Below, piece by piece: positions 28,410-37,227 of a DNA stretch of 64,000 nt. The stretch is from NCBI GenBank assembly GCA_963807235.1, contig CAWEBF010000014.1:1-64000 (forward strand). The letters run 5' to 3'. The position numbers and the translations under genes are program-made. How positions within the stretch are numbered: position 1 is the stretch's first letter; each line of letters begins with the position of its first letter. Source of the stretch: CAWEBF01 sp963807235. GTDB taxonomy: Bacteria; Acidobacteriota; Vicinamibacteria; Vicinamibacterales; UBA2999. The notes beneath the pieces were generated by a model that made no database searches, was not told the origin of the DNA, and saw only the letters and a program-made list of their open reading frames with translations.

Positions 28410-29339
28410 ATGCGACGTGCAATCGTCCTCGGACTGATCGTGATGGCCAGCGTTGCGGCGGCCGCGTGGGGAACCGTGAACGCCCAGCAACCGGCGCCCG
28501 CGCCGGCGGCCGGACGCGGGCAGGCCGCTGGCGTCGGCATGATCCAGAAGGTCAAGGACAACCTGTTCATGATCCCTGGAGCCGGCGGGAACACCGTGGC
28601 CTTCGTGGCAGCCAACGGCATCGTGCTGGTCGACACCAAGCTGGCCAACAATGGCCAGGCGATCCTCGATCAGGTCAAGAGCGTCAGCGACAAGCCCATC
28701 ACCCACATCATCAACACGCACACCCACGGCGACCACAATGGCAGCAACCAGTTCTTCCCCGCCACGGTGGAGATCGTGGCGCAGGAAAACACCGACGCGA
28801 ACATGAAGAAGATGCCGGTGTTCCAGGAAGCCGCCAACAAGCACGGGTTGCCGGATCGCACCTACAAGGACAAGTTGACCGTGCTGAGCGGCAACGACGC
28901 CATCGACCTGTATTACTTCGGGGCGGCGCACACCAACGGCGACACGTTCGTGCACTTCCGCAACGCGCGCGTGCTCCACGCGGGCGACGCGTTCGCGAAC
29001 AAGGGACAGCCGAACATCGACCTCGCCAACGGCGGCAGCGGCGTGGCCTACCCCGACACCATCGGCAAGGCGGCGTCCGCGATCAAGAACGTGGACACGG
29101 TGGTGGGTGGGCACAACGCGAACCTGATGACGGCCCAGGACGTGAGCGACTACGCGGAGTTCACGCGCCTGATGCTGAACCACGCCCGCACGTCGCTGAA
29201 GGCCGGCAAGACGCCCGAGCAGGCCATGATGGAGTTCCAGGCGTCGATCCCCGCGAAGTTCAAGGACTACAACCTGGGCGGCGGCCGCGGCGGCCCCGGC
29301 GGCGCATTTGTGCCGCTGTTCGAAGAGTTGAAGCGCTAG
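28410..29339 (+). CDS. exported metallo-beta-lactamase-fold hydrolase
   Basis: A 309-residue exported MBL-fold hydrolase with a signal peptide (IVLGLIVMASVAAAAWGTVNAQQ). Metal ligands are in NTHTHGDHNGSN (canonical H-x-H-x-D-H), GAAHTNGD, HAGDAFAN and VVGGHNANL. It resembles subclass B3-like and SoxH/quinoprotein-relay-like environmental hydrolases; antibiotic resistance should not be assumed. It ends in a glycine-rich tail. The ribosome site GGGAGG is 6 bases upstream of the ATG. It diverges from the cytochrome c operon and overlaps the end of the convergent glycosyltransferase by 4 bases. Confidence 0.85.
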   Translation: MRRAIVLGLIVMASVAAAAWGTVNAQQPAPAPAAGRGQAAGVGMIQKVKDNLFMIPGAGGNTVAFVAANGIVLVDTKLANNGQAILDQVKSVSDKPITHIINTHTHGDHNGSNQFFPATVEIVAQENTDANMKKMPVFQEAANKHGLPDRTYKDKLTVLSGNDAIDLYYFGAAHTNGDTFVHFRNARVLHAGDAFANKGQPNIDLANGGSGVAYPDTIGKAASAIKNVDTVVGGHNANLMTAQDVSDYAEFTRLMLNHARTSLKAGKTPEQAMMEFQASIPAKFKDYNLGGGRGGPGGAFVPLFEELKR

Positions 29340-30528
29340 ACCACGAAACGGACAGCCGCGTAGACCACGGCAAGGCCAGCCCCCACCCAGAGGGCGGCCG
29401 CCAAAGGGCGGCTGGCCGCCACTTCCCGGTCGCACCGGCCAGGCGCGCTCCCGCCAGCACCGACGCCGACACCATCGTGGCGTCTACCCAGATCCAGCTC
29501 ACGGGGTCGAGCCCCGGCGAATTTCCGCGCCGAATCAGCGTGAAGAAGCCGAACGTGCACCAGAACGCCAGCAGCAGAAAACCACGCAGCGGATCACCAA
29601 CCGCCGGCCGTATCGTCGTGACGAAAACGGAGGCGAGCAGCAGCACGCCGAGCGCCGCGTTCATCGCGTGATACTCCGGCGTGTTGTCGTCGAGCGCCCC
29701 GCCCGTGACCCGCGCATAGACCGCGCTGACCGGCTCGCGCGCGTAGAACATAAGGGGATACGGAGAGAGCCCGATCCCGCCGATGCGCTTCAGGTGGTTC
29801 GCATAGGTGGCTTGCGCTTGATCGCGGTTGCCGTAGGTCACGCGGTCGACGCCGGGGTTCGCCTGGAGATTCCACAGCACGTCCGGTGCGATCAGGAGCG
29901 CGAAGAGCGCGCATGCCGCGTAGGGGTGCGGCCGGCGCAGCCAGTGCCTGTGGCGTGGCAGCAACAAGGTGAGGAAAAGCGCCGGCAGCAGAAGCACCGC
30001 GTGCTCTTTGCAGTAGAACGCCAGGCCAACTGATGCACCCGCAGCGTAGAAGTACCAGCCGCGCTCCGTTACCAGGCCTCGGCTGAAGGTGTAGAGCGTG
30101 GCCGCCACGAAGAGCAAGTACGGGCCATGCGCGGTCGCCCGCGACGAAATCGTCAGGAAGTACTCGTTGAACGCCAGGAGCGCGGCCGCCCACCGTCCGG
30201 CCCACACGCCGTAGGCCTGCCGCGCGAGCAGATACACCAGCAGGACCGCAAGAAGCCCCGTCACGACGTGCGCCGCCCGGTAGCCGAACCGCGTCGGGCC
30301 CAGAAGCGAGCTGCCCGCCTTGACGATGTAGGCCGGCAGCGCCGGGTGGTTCACCGCGCGGAGCGGCAGATACCGGTCGCCGGCGGAAAAGCTGATCTGC
30401 TGTGACAGCGGGATCGACGTGTTCTCTTCATCGTGGATATAGGACTCGGTCACCGCCAGATGGACGCGGACGAGGCCCGCCGCCGCCAGAATGAGCAGCA
30501 GTCCAACATCCACCCGGCCGCGCGTCAC
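29336..30528 (-). CDS. membrane glycosyltransferase, GT39/ArnT-like; one frameshift near the end
   Basis: A polytopic protein of about 397 residues with the GT39/ArnT-like N-terminus: a first helix, then a periplasmic loop with acidic residues (TESYIHDEENTSIPLS) and FNEYFLTISSRAT. The family transfers sugars from lipid-phosphate donors. The C-terminal helix (PLAAALWVGAGLAVVYAAV) is in another frame, so a one-base shift near 29425 is inferred, and the true stop is at 29336. The GTG at 30528 overlaps the upstream stop in GTGA and is preferred; an ATG at 30555 lies within the neighbour. It is a close paralogue of the gene at 48701-50121. Confidence 0.72.
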
Positions 30529-31517
30529 TCCGCGGCCTCGAGCGCCTTTCGCCATCGCCGGGCATCCCCCACGACGGTCGAGAGATAGGGCCCCATCAGC
30601 GGAATCCCGATGAGCGGCGGCAGCAGGTTGCGGGTGGTGACCAGCACTCCGAGGGCAGCCGCGGTTTCCGGCGGCAGGTAGCGTGAGAACAGGACCACGA
30701 GCGCCAGGTCCCGCGTGCCCACGCCAGCCACGGTGAGCGGCAGCTGGCCGGCCATCAGCGCAACGGCCGACAAGCTGGCGCAGACGCTGAACGGCACCGA
30801 TGCCTCCAGCGCGACGGTGAACAGCCAGATCTGGATGAGGTGCGTCAGCCAGAGCCCGAGCGAAAACGGCAGCACCCAGCGCCGGCGCCCGCGCAGGGTC
30901 TTGAGGAGACCCGGCCAGCCATCGGCGAGGTCGTGCAGCTTGCGCAGGCGGTGGTGTGGCAGAACGCGCGTCAGCAGATTACGGAACGTGATGGCGGCCC
31001 GCTCCGACGAGATCAGCACCGCGCAGATCGTCCCCACCACGCCAAGCAGCATCCAGAACGCGGCGGGCACGCCCGGCGCCACCGGTCTTGCCACCACCCA
31101 TGCCAGCAGGCACCACGCGATGAGGCCGAACAGGTCGCACAGCCGCTCGTAAACCACGATGGCCACCGACACGCCGGCCGACGTATGACTGCGCGTGGCG
31201 ACGAAATAGCTCTTGAGCAGATCGCCCGCCTTCGCGGGCAGCACCAGGTTCAACGCGCCGGCGGCCAACGTGAGCCTGAACGCCTCGCCCACGCCAGGAA
31301 GCGCACCCGGAGGCGCCACCCAGAAGAACCGGACGGCCCGAAGGAAGGTAATCGGCAGGATCATCCCGACCGACACCACCAGCCACCGCGGGTCGGCGCC
31401 GAGCAGCGCGCGGGCCACCCCACGTATGTCGAGGCTGCGATAGAGCACGAACAGGAAGACCGCGGTGACAGCGAGGCTGGCGGCGCTGGCGGCCGGTCCC
31501 TTCCAACCGGGCTTCAT
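30525..31517 (-). CDS. flippase-like integral membrane protein (lysylphosphatidylglycerol synthase TM region family)
   Basis: A 330-residue protein with about eight helices matching the PF03706 family: SLDIRGVARALLGADPRWLVVS, LRAVRFFWVAPPG, NLVLPAKAGDLLKSYFVA and GQLPLTVAGVGTRDLALVVLF. Members without a C-terminal synthase domain, like this one, are thought to flip or transport lipid-linked compounds. The ATG at 31517 follows the upstream stop by one base. With the glycosyltransferase it probably handles a lipid-linked glycan. Confidence 0.85.
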   Translation of the reverse strand: MKPGWKGPAASAASLAVTAVFLFVLYRSLDIRGVARALLGADPRWLVVSVGMILPITFLRAVRFFWVAPPGALPGVGEAFRLTLAAGALNLVLPAKAGDLLKSYFVATRSHTSAGVSVAIVVYERLCDLFGLIAWCLLAWVVARPVAPGVPAAFWMLLGVVGTICAVLISSERAAITFRNLLTRVLPHHRLRKLHDLADGWPGLLKTLRGRRRWVLPFSLGLWLTHLIQIWLFTVALEASVPFSVCASLSAVALMAGQLPLTVAGVGTRDLALVVLFSRYLPPETAAALGVLVTTRNLLPPLIGIPLMGPYLSTVVGDARRWRKALEAAE

Positions 31518-31518
31518 C

Positions 31519-32847
31519 TCAAGCTTCCGCCACCGGGGCGCCGGCGCGCAGCAGGTCCCAGACGGCGCCGTGCACGTCGCGCGCCACGATCTCGGGAGCG
31601 CGCATGTAGGAGGCGTCGTACTCCTCGAACCGGGACCGCCAGCAATCCGCGAAAAACGCCGCGAGGGCGTCCGCGTCCACCTCGCGAATCGAGCGCACCG
31701 GCGGAAACAGCACGCCGTGCGCCGCAAACCCGTACAGGTCGGCGCGGCTCGGCGGGTAGAGGCCCAGAGCCTTGACGGCCACGGTCGGAATGCCCAGCTT
31801 CAGGACGGGCAGGTGCACGTTGCTGTTCTCGTCCGCCACCACCCAGTCGCACTCCGCCGCCACGTCGCCCAGCGCAGCGGTCCGCGGCGACTCCACGATG
31901 TCGGACAGATCGGTGAGATAGCGCGACAAGTGGGGCGGCTCGAGCATGCTCGGGTGCCATCTGATCACAATCCGGCGCGCGCGAAAGTGCTCCCGGCAGT
32001 CCTGCACGATGGCCGTGAACGTCGGCCACGAGATGGCCTTCGGGGGAAAGATGCCGATGACGGGGGTCGGCCGGGCGAAGCGGCCCGCATCCATGGGCGC
32101 CGAATCGCCCTCGACGCCCGCCAGCAGCACGGCGCCGGTGATGGGCCCCTTCTCGCGCCGGGCGCGCACCGCCCCCTCGCCTTCCAGGATCGACAGCGTG
32201 AAGCGGAGGGGGGGCGAGAACGGTGTCGGGTGGGCGTGCGCGACGAAGATCTGTGGAACGCCGATCGCGCGCGCGGCGGCCGCAACGCCGACGTCTTCGG
32301 GGTGAGAGTCGCCGGACACCAGCACCGCACCGGGCCGCCGGTCCCCGAGTATCAGCCGCATGCGCGCGTACCAGGCAATGGCGCTCGCCGCGCGGCAGGA
32401 CACCAGGAACCCGTGACGATCGTCGATCGTGCGCACCAGCCGAAATGCCCGCCGCAACCCGCGGCCCGACAGGAGCGCACGCGCGGCGCGAGCGGTCGCC
32501 CCATGCCACAGCGCGCCCTTCCCGGTTGTGACCCAGCCGCAGGACTCAGGACCCACCCACGACGCCACGCGCGCGACGTGCCGGCGGGCGTTCGCGTGCT
32601 TGGCCACGATCAGTACCCGGGCCCTGGCATTGGAGGGCGGCGCGATGGTGAAGTAGGACGCCAGCCCGTAGAGCGACACGAAGAACGCCGAGGCCGACGT
32701 GCCTCGAAGCCGCTCGTGGACACCGAATGCCAGGCGGACCGACAGATGCGACTGCATCAGGTTCGAAAAGAGCACCTGACGGGCTGGATCCGAGTCGGAA
32801 CGAATGACGATTCGAAGGGCCTGAAGGAGGGAGAGCCGTCCGCTCAC
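31519..32847 (-). CDS. GT-B-like glycosyltransferase or glycan-export protein, tentative
   Basis: A 442-residue soluble protein starting at the GTG at 32847. Segments such as VLVSGDSHPEDVGVAAAARAIGVPQIFVAHAHPTPF, IVIRWHPSMLEPPHLSRYL and CDWVVADENSNVHLPVLKLGIPTVAV match the C-terminal nucleotide-binding half of GT-B enzymes of the CDP-glycerol/polysialyltransferase type (HP and EN-SNxxLE-like motifs). The N-terminal half is divergent. It is the first gene of the 32847-29336 operon, preceded by GGAGGGAGAG. Confidence 0.6.
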   Translation of the reverse strand: MSGRLSLLQALRIVIRSDSDPARQVLFSNLMQSHLSVRLAFGVHERLRGTSASAFFVSLYGLASYFTIAPPSNARARVLIVAKHANARRHVARVASWVGPESCGWVTTGKGALWHGATARAARALLSGRGLRRAFRLVRTIDDRHGFLVSCRAASAIAWYARMRLILGDRRPGAVLVSGDSHPEDVGVAAAARAIGVPQIFVAHAHPTPFSPPLRFTLSILEGEGAVRARREKGPITGAVLLAGVEGDSAPMDAGRFARPTPVIGIFPPKAISWPTFTAIVQDCREHFRARRIVIRWHPSMLEPPHLSRYLTDLSDIVESPRTAALGDVAAECDWVVADENSNVHLPVLKLGIPTVAVKALGLYPPSRADLYGFAAHGVLFPPVRSIREVDADALAAFFADCWRSRFEEYDASYMRAPEIVARDVHGAVWDLLRAGAPVAEA

Positions 32848-32885
32848 TCCGACCCATCCTAACGCGAAAAGCGCGAAAGGCCACG

Positions 32886-32919
32886 CCGCGGCGTCGTCTG
32901 GTTAGTGTCGACGCCGCGG
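32886..32919 (-). terminator. hairpin after cheB, possible terminator of the chemosensory operon
   Basis: A perfect 11-bp inverted repeat, CCGCGGCGTCG (32886-32896) and CGACGCCGCGG (32909-32919), has a 12-base loop and lies 6 bases after the cheB stop. On the minus strand only a weak, interrupted T-rich stretch follows (CCTTTCGCGCTTTT), so termination efficiency is uncertain. Confidence 0.5.
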
Positions 32920-32925
32920 TTAGGT

Positions 32926-34035
32926 CTACTTGGTGACGACCAGGCCGGTGCGGGCCAGGATGGCGCTGGCGATCCGGTAGAGCGGTATGGCTTCGTCCAC
33001 GGCGCCGCGCTCCATGGCGGCTCGCGGCATGCCGAAGACGACGCAGGTCGCCTCGTCCTGCGCGATCGTCGAGGCACCGGCGCGCTTCATTTCCAGCAGG
33101 CCCTCGGCGCCGTCGTCGCCCATGCCGGTCATCAGCACGCCCACGGCGTTCGGACCGGCGGCCTGGGCCACGGACCTGAACAGCACGTCCACGCTCGGAC
33201 GGTGGCGCGCGACCAGCGGTCCATCGGTGACGCGAATGGCGTATTGGGCGCCGTTCCTCACAACCAGGGTGTGCTTGTTGCCGGGCGCGATCAGCACGCA
33301 GCCGGGCCGGACGCGGTCGCCGTCCTCCCCCTCCTTCACGTACACCTGGCAGTGCTGGTTCAGGCGCTCGGCAAACGCCGCGGTGAAGGCCTCGGGCATG
33401 TGCTGGACCACGACGAACCCGGGAGCGTCGAGGGGAAGTCCCGTCAGGAGCGTCCGCAGCGCCTCGGTTCCACCCGTCGAGGTGCCGACGGCGACGACCT
33501 TGTCGGTCGTGACCGAGAGCAGGCGCGGGTTGGGCGGCAGCACCACGTCGGCGGTATTTCGCTTGGTGGGCGGCATTGGCGGGGCCGCCGGCCGCACCCG
33601 GGCGCGTGCGCGCGCCGCGCCCCGCACCTTGTCCACGAGCAGGACGGCGGACTCATAGAGGAAGTCCTGGATGCCCGTCGAGGGCTTCTGCACGACGTCC
33701 ACCGCGCCGTATTCCAGGGCGCGCAGCACCGTGTCCGCTCCCCCGCGGGCCAGTGCCGAGCACACCAGGACGGGAATCGGATCGGTGGACATGATCTGCT
33801 GGAGAAACGTCAGCCCGTCCACGTGGGGCATCTCCAGATCCAGGACGATCACGTCGGGCCGATGGCGATCCATCTTGGTCCTCGCGATCAGCGGGTGCGC
33901 GGCCACGTCCACCGTAAACCCGGGCTCGCGCGCCAGCACGCTGGTCATCACCTGGCGCATGACCGCGGAGTCGTCCACCACCAGCACGTGCACGTGGTCG
34001 GCCGCCCGCGTCGGGGGCATTGTGGCCGGTGCCAT
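32926..34035 (-). CDS. cheB: chemotaxis response regulator protein-glutamate methylesterase CheB
   Basis: A 369-residue CheB. The receiver domain (residues 15-130) has VLVVDDSAVMRQ, the phosphoacceptor aspartate in VIVLDLEMPHVDG and the lysine in VVQKPSTG. After a basic proline-rich linker comes the methylesterase domain, with serine in VAVGTSTGGTEALR, histidine in VVQHMPEAF and aspartate in MTGMGDDGAEG. It demethylates or deamidates receptor glutamates. The ATG at 34035 shares a base with the cheR stop (TGATG), so the pair is translationally coupled. It is the last gene of the chemosensory operon. Confidence 0.95.
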   Translation of the reverse strand: MAPATMPPTRAADHVHVLVVDDSAVMRQVMTSVLAREPGFTVDVAAHPLIARTKMDRHRPDVIVLDLEMPHVDGLTFLQQIMSTDPIPVLVCSALARGGADTVLRALEYGAVDVVQKPSTGIQDFLYESAVLLVDKVRGAARARARVRPAAPPMPPTKRNTADVVLPPNPRLLSVTTDKVVAVGTSTGGTEALRTLLTGLPLDAPGFVVVQHMPEAFTAAFAERLNQHCQVYVKEGEDGDRVRPGCVLIAPGNKHTLVVRNGAQYAIRVTDGPLVARHRPSVDVLFRSVAQAAGPNAVGVLMTGMGDDGAEGLLEMKRAGASTIAQDEATCVVFGMPRAAMERGAVDEAIPLYRIASAILARTGLVVTK

Positions 34036-34940
34036 CAGCCCGCCGTCCCGGCCACGGCCGCCATGGCCCCGGCGCGCGTGTACACGTTGGGACCGGCGCT
34101 GACCAGCTGATCGGTCAGGCCCGTCGCGGTTTCGGCGAAGCCGAGAAAGAGGAAGCCGCCCGGCGCCAGATGATCGAGGAGGCGCGTCACGACGCGGGTC
34201 TTCGATGCCAGGTCGAAGTAGATGAGCACGTTGCGGCAGAAGATGAAGTCGAACGGGCCATGCACGGGGTAGACGCTGTCGTTGAGGTTCATCCGGTCGA
34301 ACGAGATGAGGGCGCGGATCTCCGGGCCGGCTTTCATCTTGCCCACCTGACTGTCGGTGCCGCGCAGCATGAACGCCTTGCGGTATCGCGCCGGGATGTC
34401 CTCCGCTTTCTGGATGGGCCAGAGCGCGTCCTGCGCCGCGCGCAGCACCTTGGTGGAAAGATCCGTGGCGGTCACGTGGACCTGCCAGCCCGACTCGGGC
34501 GGAAACCGCGCCAGCAGCGACATGGCCAGGGAGTAGGGCTCCTCGCCGGTCGAGCACGCGGCACTCCAGGCGCGGACGCGCCGGGGCGCGCCTTCCAGGG
34601 CCGCGGCCTCGAGCGCCGGGTACACACGCTCCTCGAGGAATTGGAACTGCCGGCCGTCGCGGAAGAACGACGTCTCGTTCGTGCAGATCCGGTCCAGCAT
34701 CCGGCGGCGCTCGTCGACGGCGGCCGGGTCGCTGACAACCGCGTAGTAGCTGGCAAGCGTGGTCAGGCCCAGCTCGCGCAGGCGGCCCGCCAGGCGCCCG
34801 ACGAGCAGCGCCTTCTTCATGTCGGTCAGGGCGATGCCCGCCTCGCGATAGATGAGTTCGCGAAACCGATTGAAGAGCGCGTCGTCCAGCGCGGCGTGGA
34901 GCGGCAGCGTCTCGATCAGGTCCGCGTCTTTCACGGGCAC
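34035..34940 (-). CDS. cheR: chemotaxis protein methyltransferase CheR
   Basis: A 301-residue CheR that methylates receptor glutamates using S-adenosylmethionine. The N-terminal helical domain (FNRFRELIYREAGIALTDMKKALL) is followed by the SAM-binding motif AWSAACSTGEEPYSLAM and FDFIFCRNVLIYF. No C-terminal TPR or pentapeptide-binding extension is present. The start is the GTG at 34940; the GTG at 34934 is an alternative. Two strong hairpins lie just upstream, between cheW and cheR. Confidence 0.94.
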   Translation of the reverse strand: MPVKDADLIETLPLHAALDDALFNRFRELIYREAGIALTDMKKALLVGRLAGRLRELGLTTLASYYAVVSDPAAVDERRRMLDRICTNETSFFRDGRQFQFLEERVYPALEAAALEGAPRRVRAWSAACSTGEEPYSLAMSLLARFPPESGWQVHVTATDLSTKVLRAAQDALWPIQKAEDIPARYRKAFMLRGTDSQVGKMKAGPEIRALISFDRMNLNDSVYPVHGPFDFIFCRNVLIYFDLASKTRVVTRLLDHLAPGGFLFLGFAETATGLTDQLVSAGPNVYTRAGAMAAVAGTAG

Positions 34941-34941
34941 A

Positions 34942-34996
34942 GCTAGCGAGGCTCCGCCTCGCTAGCGCAGCGTCTTTTGGCCCCGCTTCGCGGGGC
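34942..34996. repeat. two strong hairpins between cheW and cheR
   Basis: The first is a perfect inverted repeat GCTAGCGAGGC-TCC-GCCTCGCTAGC (34942-34966). The second is GCCCCGC-TTC-GCGGGGC (34980-34996). On the plus strand the first is followed by GCAGCGTCTTTTGG, while on the mRNA (minus) strand neither has a T-tract. They lie in the 93-base gap of a continuous operon, so an mRNA-processing or attenuation element, or a REP-like repeat, is more likely than a terminator. Confidence 0.7.
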
Positions 34997-35033
34997 GGAG
35001 AGAACTGGACTCGTCTGCATGGGTTTCACGAGG

Positions 35034-35552
35034 TCAAGTTCTCTCGGCGAGCGCCGGTGCTGATGCCTCGGCGGGCAGCTCGTGCGCCGTGACAGCCAGG
35101 GCCTGCGCGCTCTCCGCGAGCAGGTTGTTCATGTTGAGGACGAGCACGAACGACTCGCCGATCTTCGCGATCCCGTCGAGATATTGCAGCCGCACGCCGG
35201 TGCCGAAGGCGGGTGGCGGCTCGATATCGCCGGGCGCGAACTCGATGACCTGGTTGACCGCGTCGGCGACGACGCCGGTGACCATCTGCTCGCTTGCCTT
35301 CCCGATCTCCACGATGACGATGCACGAACGGCGGCTCAGCGGGCTGGGCTCCCGGCCCAGTTTGACTGCCAGGTCCACGACCGGCACCACGCTGCCCCGC
35401 AGGTTGATCACGCCGCGCACGTACGACGGGGTGCCCGGGACGCGCGTGACCTCGCCGAACTCGATGATCTCCTTCACGCTCAGCACATCCACGGCGTACT
35501 CCTCGTTGGCGAGGATGAACGTCAGGGTACTGGCGCCGGCCGGTCTCTTCAC
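35034..35552 (-). CDS. cheW: chemotaxis coupling protein CheW
   Basis: A 172-residue CheW made of one CheW-like SH3-type domain: FILANEEYAVDVLSVKEIIEF, VPGTPSYVRGVINLRGSVVPVVDL and RSCIVIVEIGKASEQMVTGVVAD. It couples receptors to CheA. The conserved N-L-R-G motif is intact. The C-terminal tail of about 20 residues after NNLLAES is Ala/Glu-rich and longer than usual. It starts 15 bases after the MCP stop. Confidence 0.94.
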   Translation of the reverse strand: MKRPAGASTLTFILANEEYAVDVLSVKEIIEFGEVTRVPGTPSYVRGVINLRGSVVPVVDLAVKLGREPSPLSRRSCIVIVEIGKASEQMVTGVVADAVNQVIEFAPGDIEPPPAFGTGVRLQYLDGIAKIGESFVLVLNMNNLLAESAQALAVTAHELPAEASAPALAERT

Positions 35553-35567
35553 TTGCCATGTGGTCCC

Positions 35568-37199
35568 TCAGAAGCGCTGGAACTCGCCGTCGTCGACCAT
35601 CGCCGCGGATGCCGTGGCGGCCGGGCGCGCGATCAGCGCCTGCAGGGAGGCCACTGGCATGTCCGCACCGTTCGATTTGGACGCGCTTTCGCCGCCGGAC
35701 GGACGCACGCCGCCGTCGCGCTCGGAGCGGCTGATGATGAAGAAGGAAATCATCCGCTGGAGGCTCTGCGCCTGCGCGGCGACTTCCTCGGCGGTCGACG
35801 CCAGTTCTTCGCCGGCTGCCGCGTTGCGCTGGGTCACCTGGTCCATGTGCCCAATCGCCTTGTTCACCTGGCTGATGCCGGTGGCCTGCTCGCGCGAGGC
35901 GGCGGCCACTTCCTGTACCAGTTCGGCGGTCTTCCGAATCGCCGGCACCAGCTCGTTCAGCAGGCGCCCCGAGCGTTCGGCCGTGCTCACGCTCGACGTC
36001 GCCAGGCCGCTGATCTCGCGCGCCGCGGTCTGGCTGCGCTCGGCCAGCTTCCGGACCTCGGTGGCCACCACCGCGAATCCGCGGCCATGGTCGCCGGCTC
36101 GAGCCGCCTCGATGGCCGCGTTGAGCGCCAGCAGATTCGTCTGGTAGGCGATCTCCTCGATGATCGACACCTTCTCGGCGATCGACTTCATGGCGGCCAC
36201 CGTTTCACGGACCGCCTGCCCGCTCTCCTCGCCGTCCTTGACGCCCTTGGACGCCATCTGCTCCATCTGCCGGCTGTTGTCGGCGTTCTGCGAGATCGAG
36301 GCGTTCATCTGCTCGATGTTCGACGTCGTCTCCTGGACGCTCGCCGCCTGCTCGCTCGTGCCCCGGGACAGGCTTTGCGTGGTCGCCGACACCTGACCCG
36401 ACGCCGAGGCCAGGCTGGCGGCGCCGGTGCGGACCTCGCTGACGACCTCGAGCAGCTTGGCCACCATCGTGCTCAAGGCTTCGCCGACCTGGCCCACTTC
36501 GTCGCTGCGCGTGACGTCGACGCGGGTCGAGAGATCGCCCGACGCGATGCGCTCAGCCGCATGCGCCAGCCCGGCGAGCGGGCGCCCGATGTTGCTGCTC
36601 AGCCACAAGCCGAGGGCGATGGCGATCAGCACCGACGCGACCGCGATGATCATCAGGAGCGGGGCCTGCGACGACAGGTCAAGCTGCCGGTCGTTCTGCT
36701 GGATCAGCTGGCCCAGCTCGCTCACGATCTCGCCGGCCTTGACCGTCGCGTCGTCGAGCACCGACTGGTCCACGGTCTCCCGCTTTTCCTGAAGCTGCTG
36801 GGAGATGCCCTGGAACCGGCCCGAATAGAGGCCCATGTTCGCCTTGATCCGCTGCAGCGCGGCGTTCCGGGTCGCGTTGTCGGCCTGGGACGAGCCGCGG
36901 ATCTCCTGGTCCAGGCCGGCGTTGACCTGCTGCATCAGGCTCGAGTGGATGTCCAGATGCGCGAGGTCTTTCGACAGCACGGCAGCCTGCTGCTCGCTGA
37001 TCATCTCCAGCGCCTGCATTTGAATCTGCTGGAGCCGGCCGCCTTCGCGCGCCAGTCTGGTGATCGCGTCGGCTTCGGCGCGCACGCGGTTGATGTTCAC
37101 GGTGGCAATGGTGCCCACCGTCCCCACGAGGGCTGACATCAGCAAAAAGCCCCCCGTGATTTTCTTGGCGATGGTCCAATGCCGGAACGTGCCGTTCAT
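35568..37199 (-). CDS. methyl-accepting chemotaxis protein
   Basis: A 543-residue receptor. The ATG at 37199 has GGGAGG 9 bases upstream. Topology: helix 1 (ITGGFLLMSALVGTVGTIAT, residues 15-34), a periplasmic four-helix domain to about 185, helix 2 (APLLMIIAVASVLIAIALGL), HAMP (residues 212-265), and a signalling hairpin with tip EIAYQTNLLALNAAIEAARAG. The four-helix ligand domain suggests a small soluble ligand or a partner protein. The C-terminus lacks the CheR/CheB-tethering pentapeptide. It is the only receptor gene in the operon. Confidence 0.94.
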   Translation of the reverse strand: MNGTFRHWTIAKKITGGFLLMSALVGTVGTIATVNINRVRAEADAITRLAREGGRLQQIQMQALEMISEQQAAVLSKDLAHLDIHSSLMQQVNAGLDQEIRGSSQADNATRNAALQRIKANMGLYSGRFQGISQQLQEKRETVDQSVLDDATVKAGEIVSELGQLIQQNDRQLDLSSQAPLLMIIAVASVLIAIALGLWLSSNIGRPLAGLAHAAERIASGDLSTRVDVTRSDEVGQVGEALSTMVAKLLEVVSEVRTGAASLASASGQVSATTQSLSRGTSEQAASVQETTSNIEQMNASISQNADNSRQMEQMASKGVKDGEESGQAVRETVAAMKSIAEKVSIIEEIAYQTNLLALNAAIEAARAGDHGRGFAVVATEVRKLAERSQTAAREISGLATSSVSTAERSGRLLNELVPAIRKTAELVQEVAAASREQATGISQVNKAIGHMDQVTQRNAAAGEELASTAEEVAAQAQSLQRMISFFIISRSERDGGVRPSGGESASKSNGADMPVASLQALIARPAATASAAMVDDGEFQRF

Positions 37200-37227
37200 G
37201 ACGCTCTGCCTCCCTTCACTTCCACGA

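Noticed and set aside
28410..29339. Calling the hydrolase an antibiotic-resistance beta-lactamase
   Set aside because: The zinc motif is shared by many hydrolases; nothing in the sequence indicates beta-lactam activity.
26940..29435. An 831-codon open frame on the minus strand covering the cytochrome c gene and the whole divergent hydrolase
   Set aside because: The part upstream of 28265 is antisense to a convincing MBL gene, lacks any domain pattern, and a strong ribosome site and signal peptide mark 28265 as the start. GC-rich codons keep the opposite strand open.
35082..37136. A 684-codon plus-strand frame opposite the MCP and cheW
   Set aside because: It has no recognisable domain, is rich in R and H, and the MCP/CheW reading is certain.
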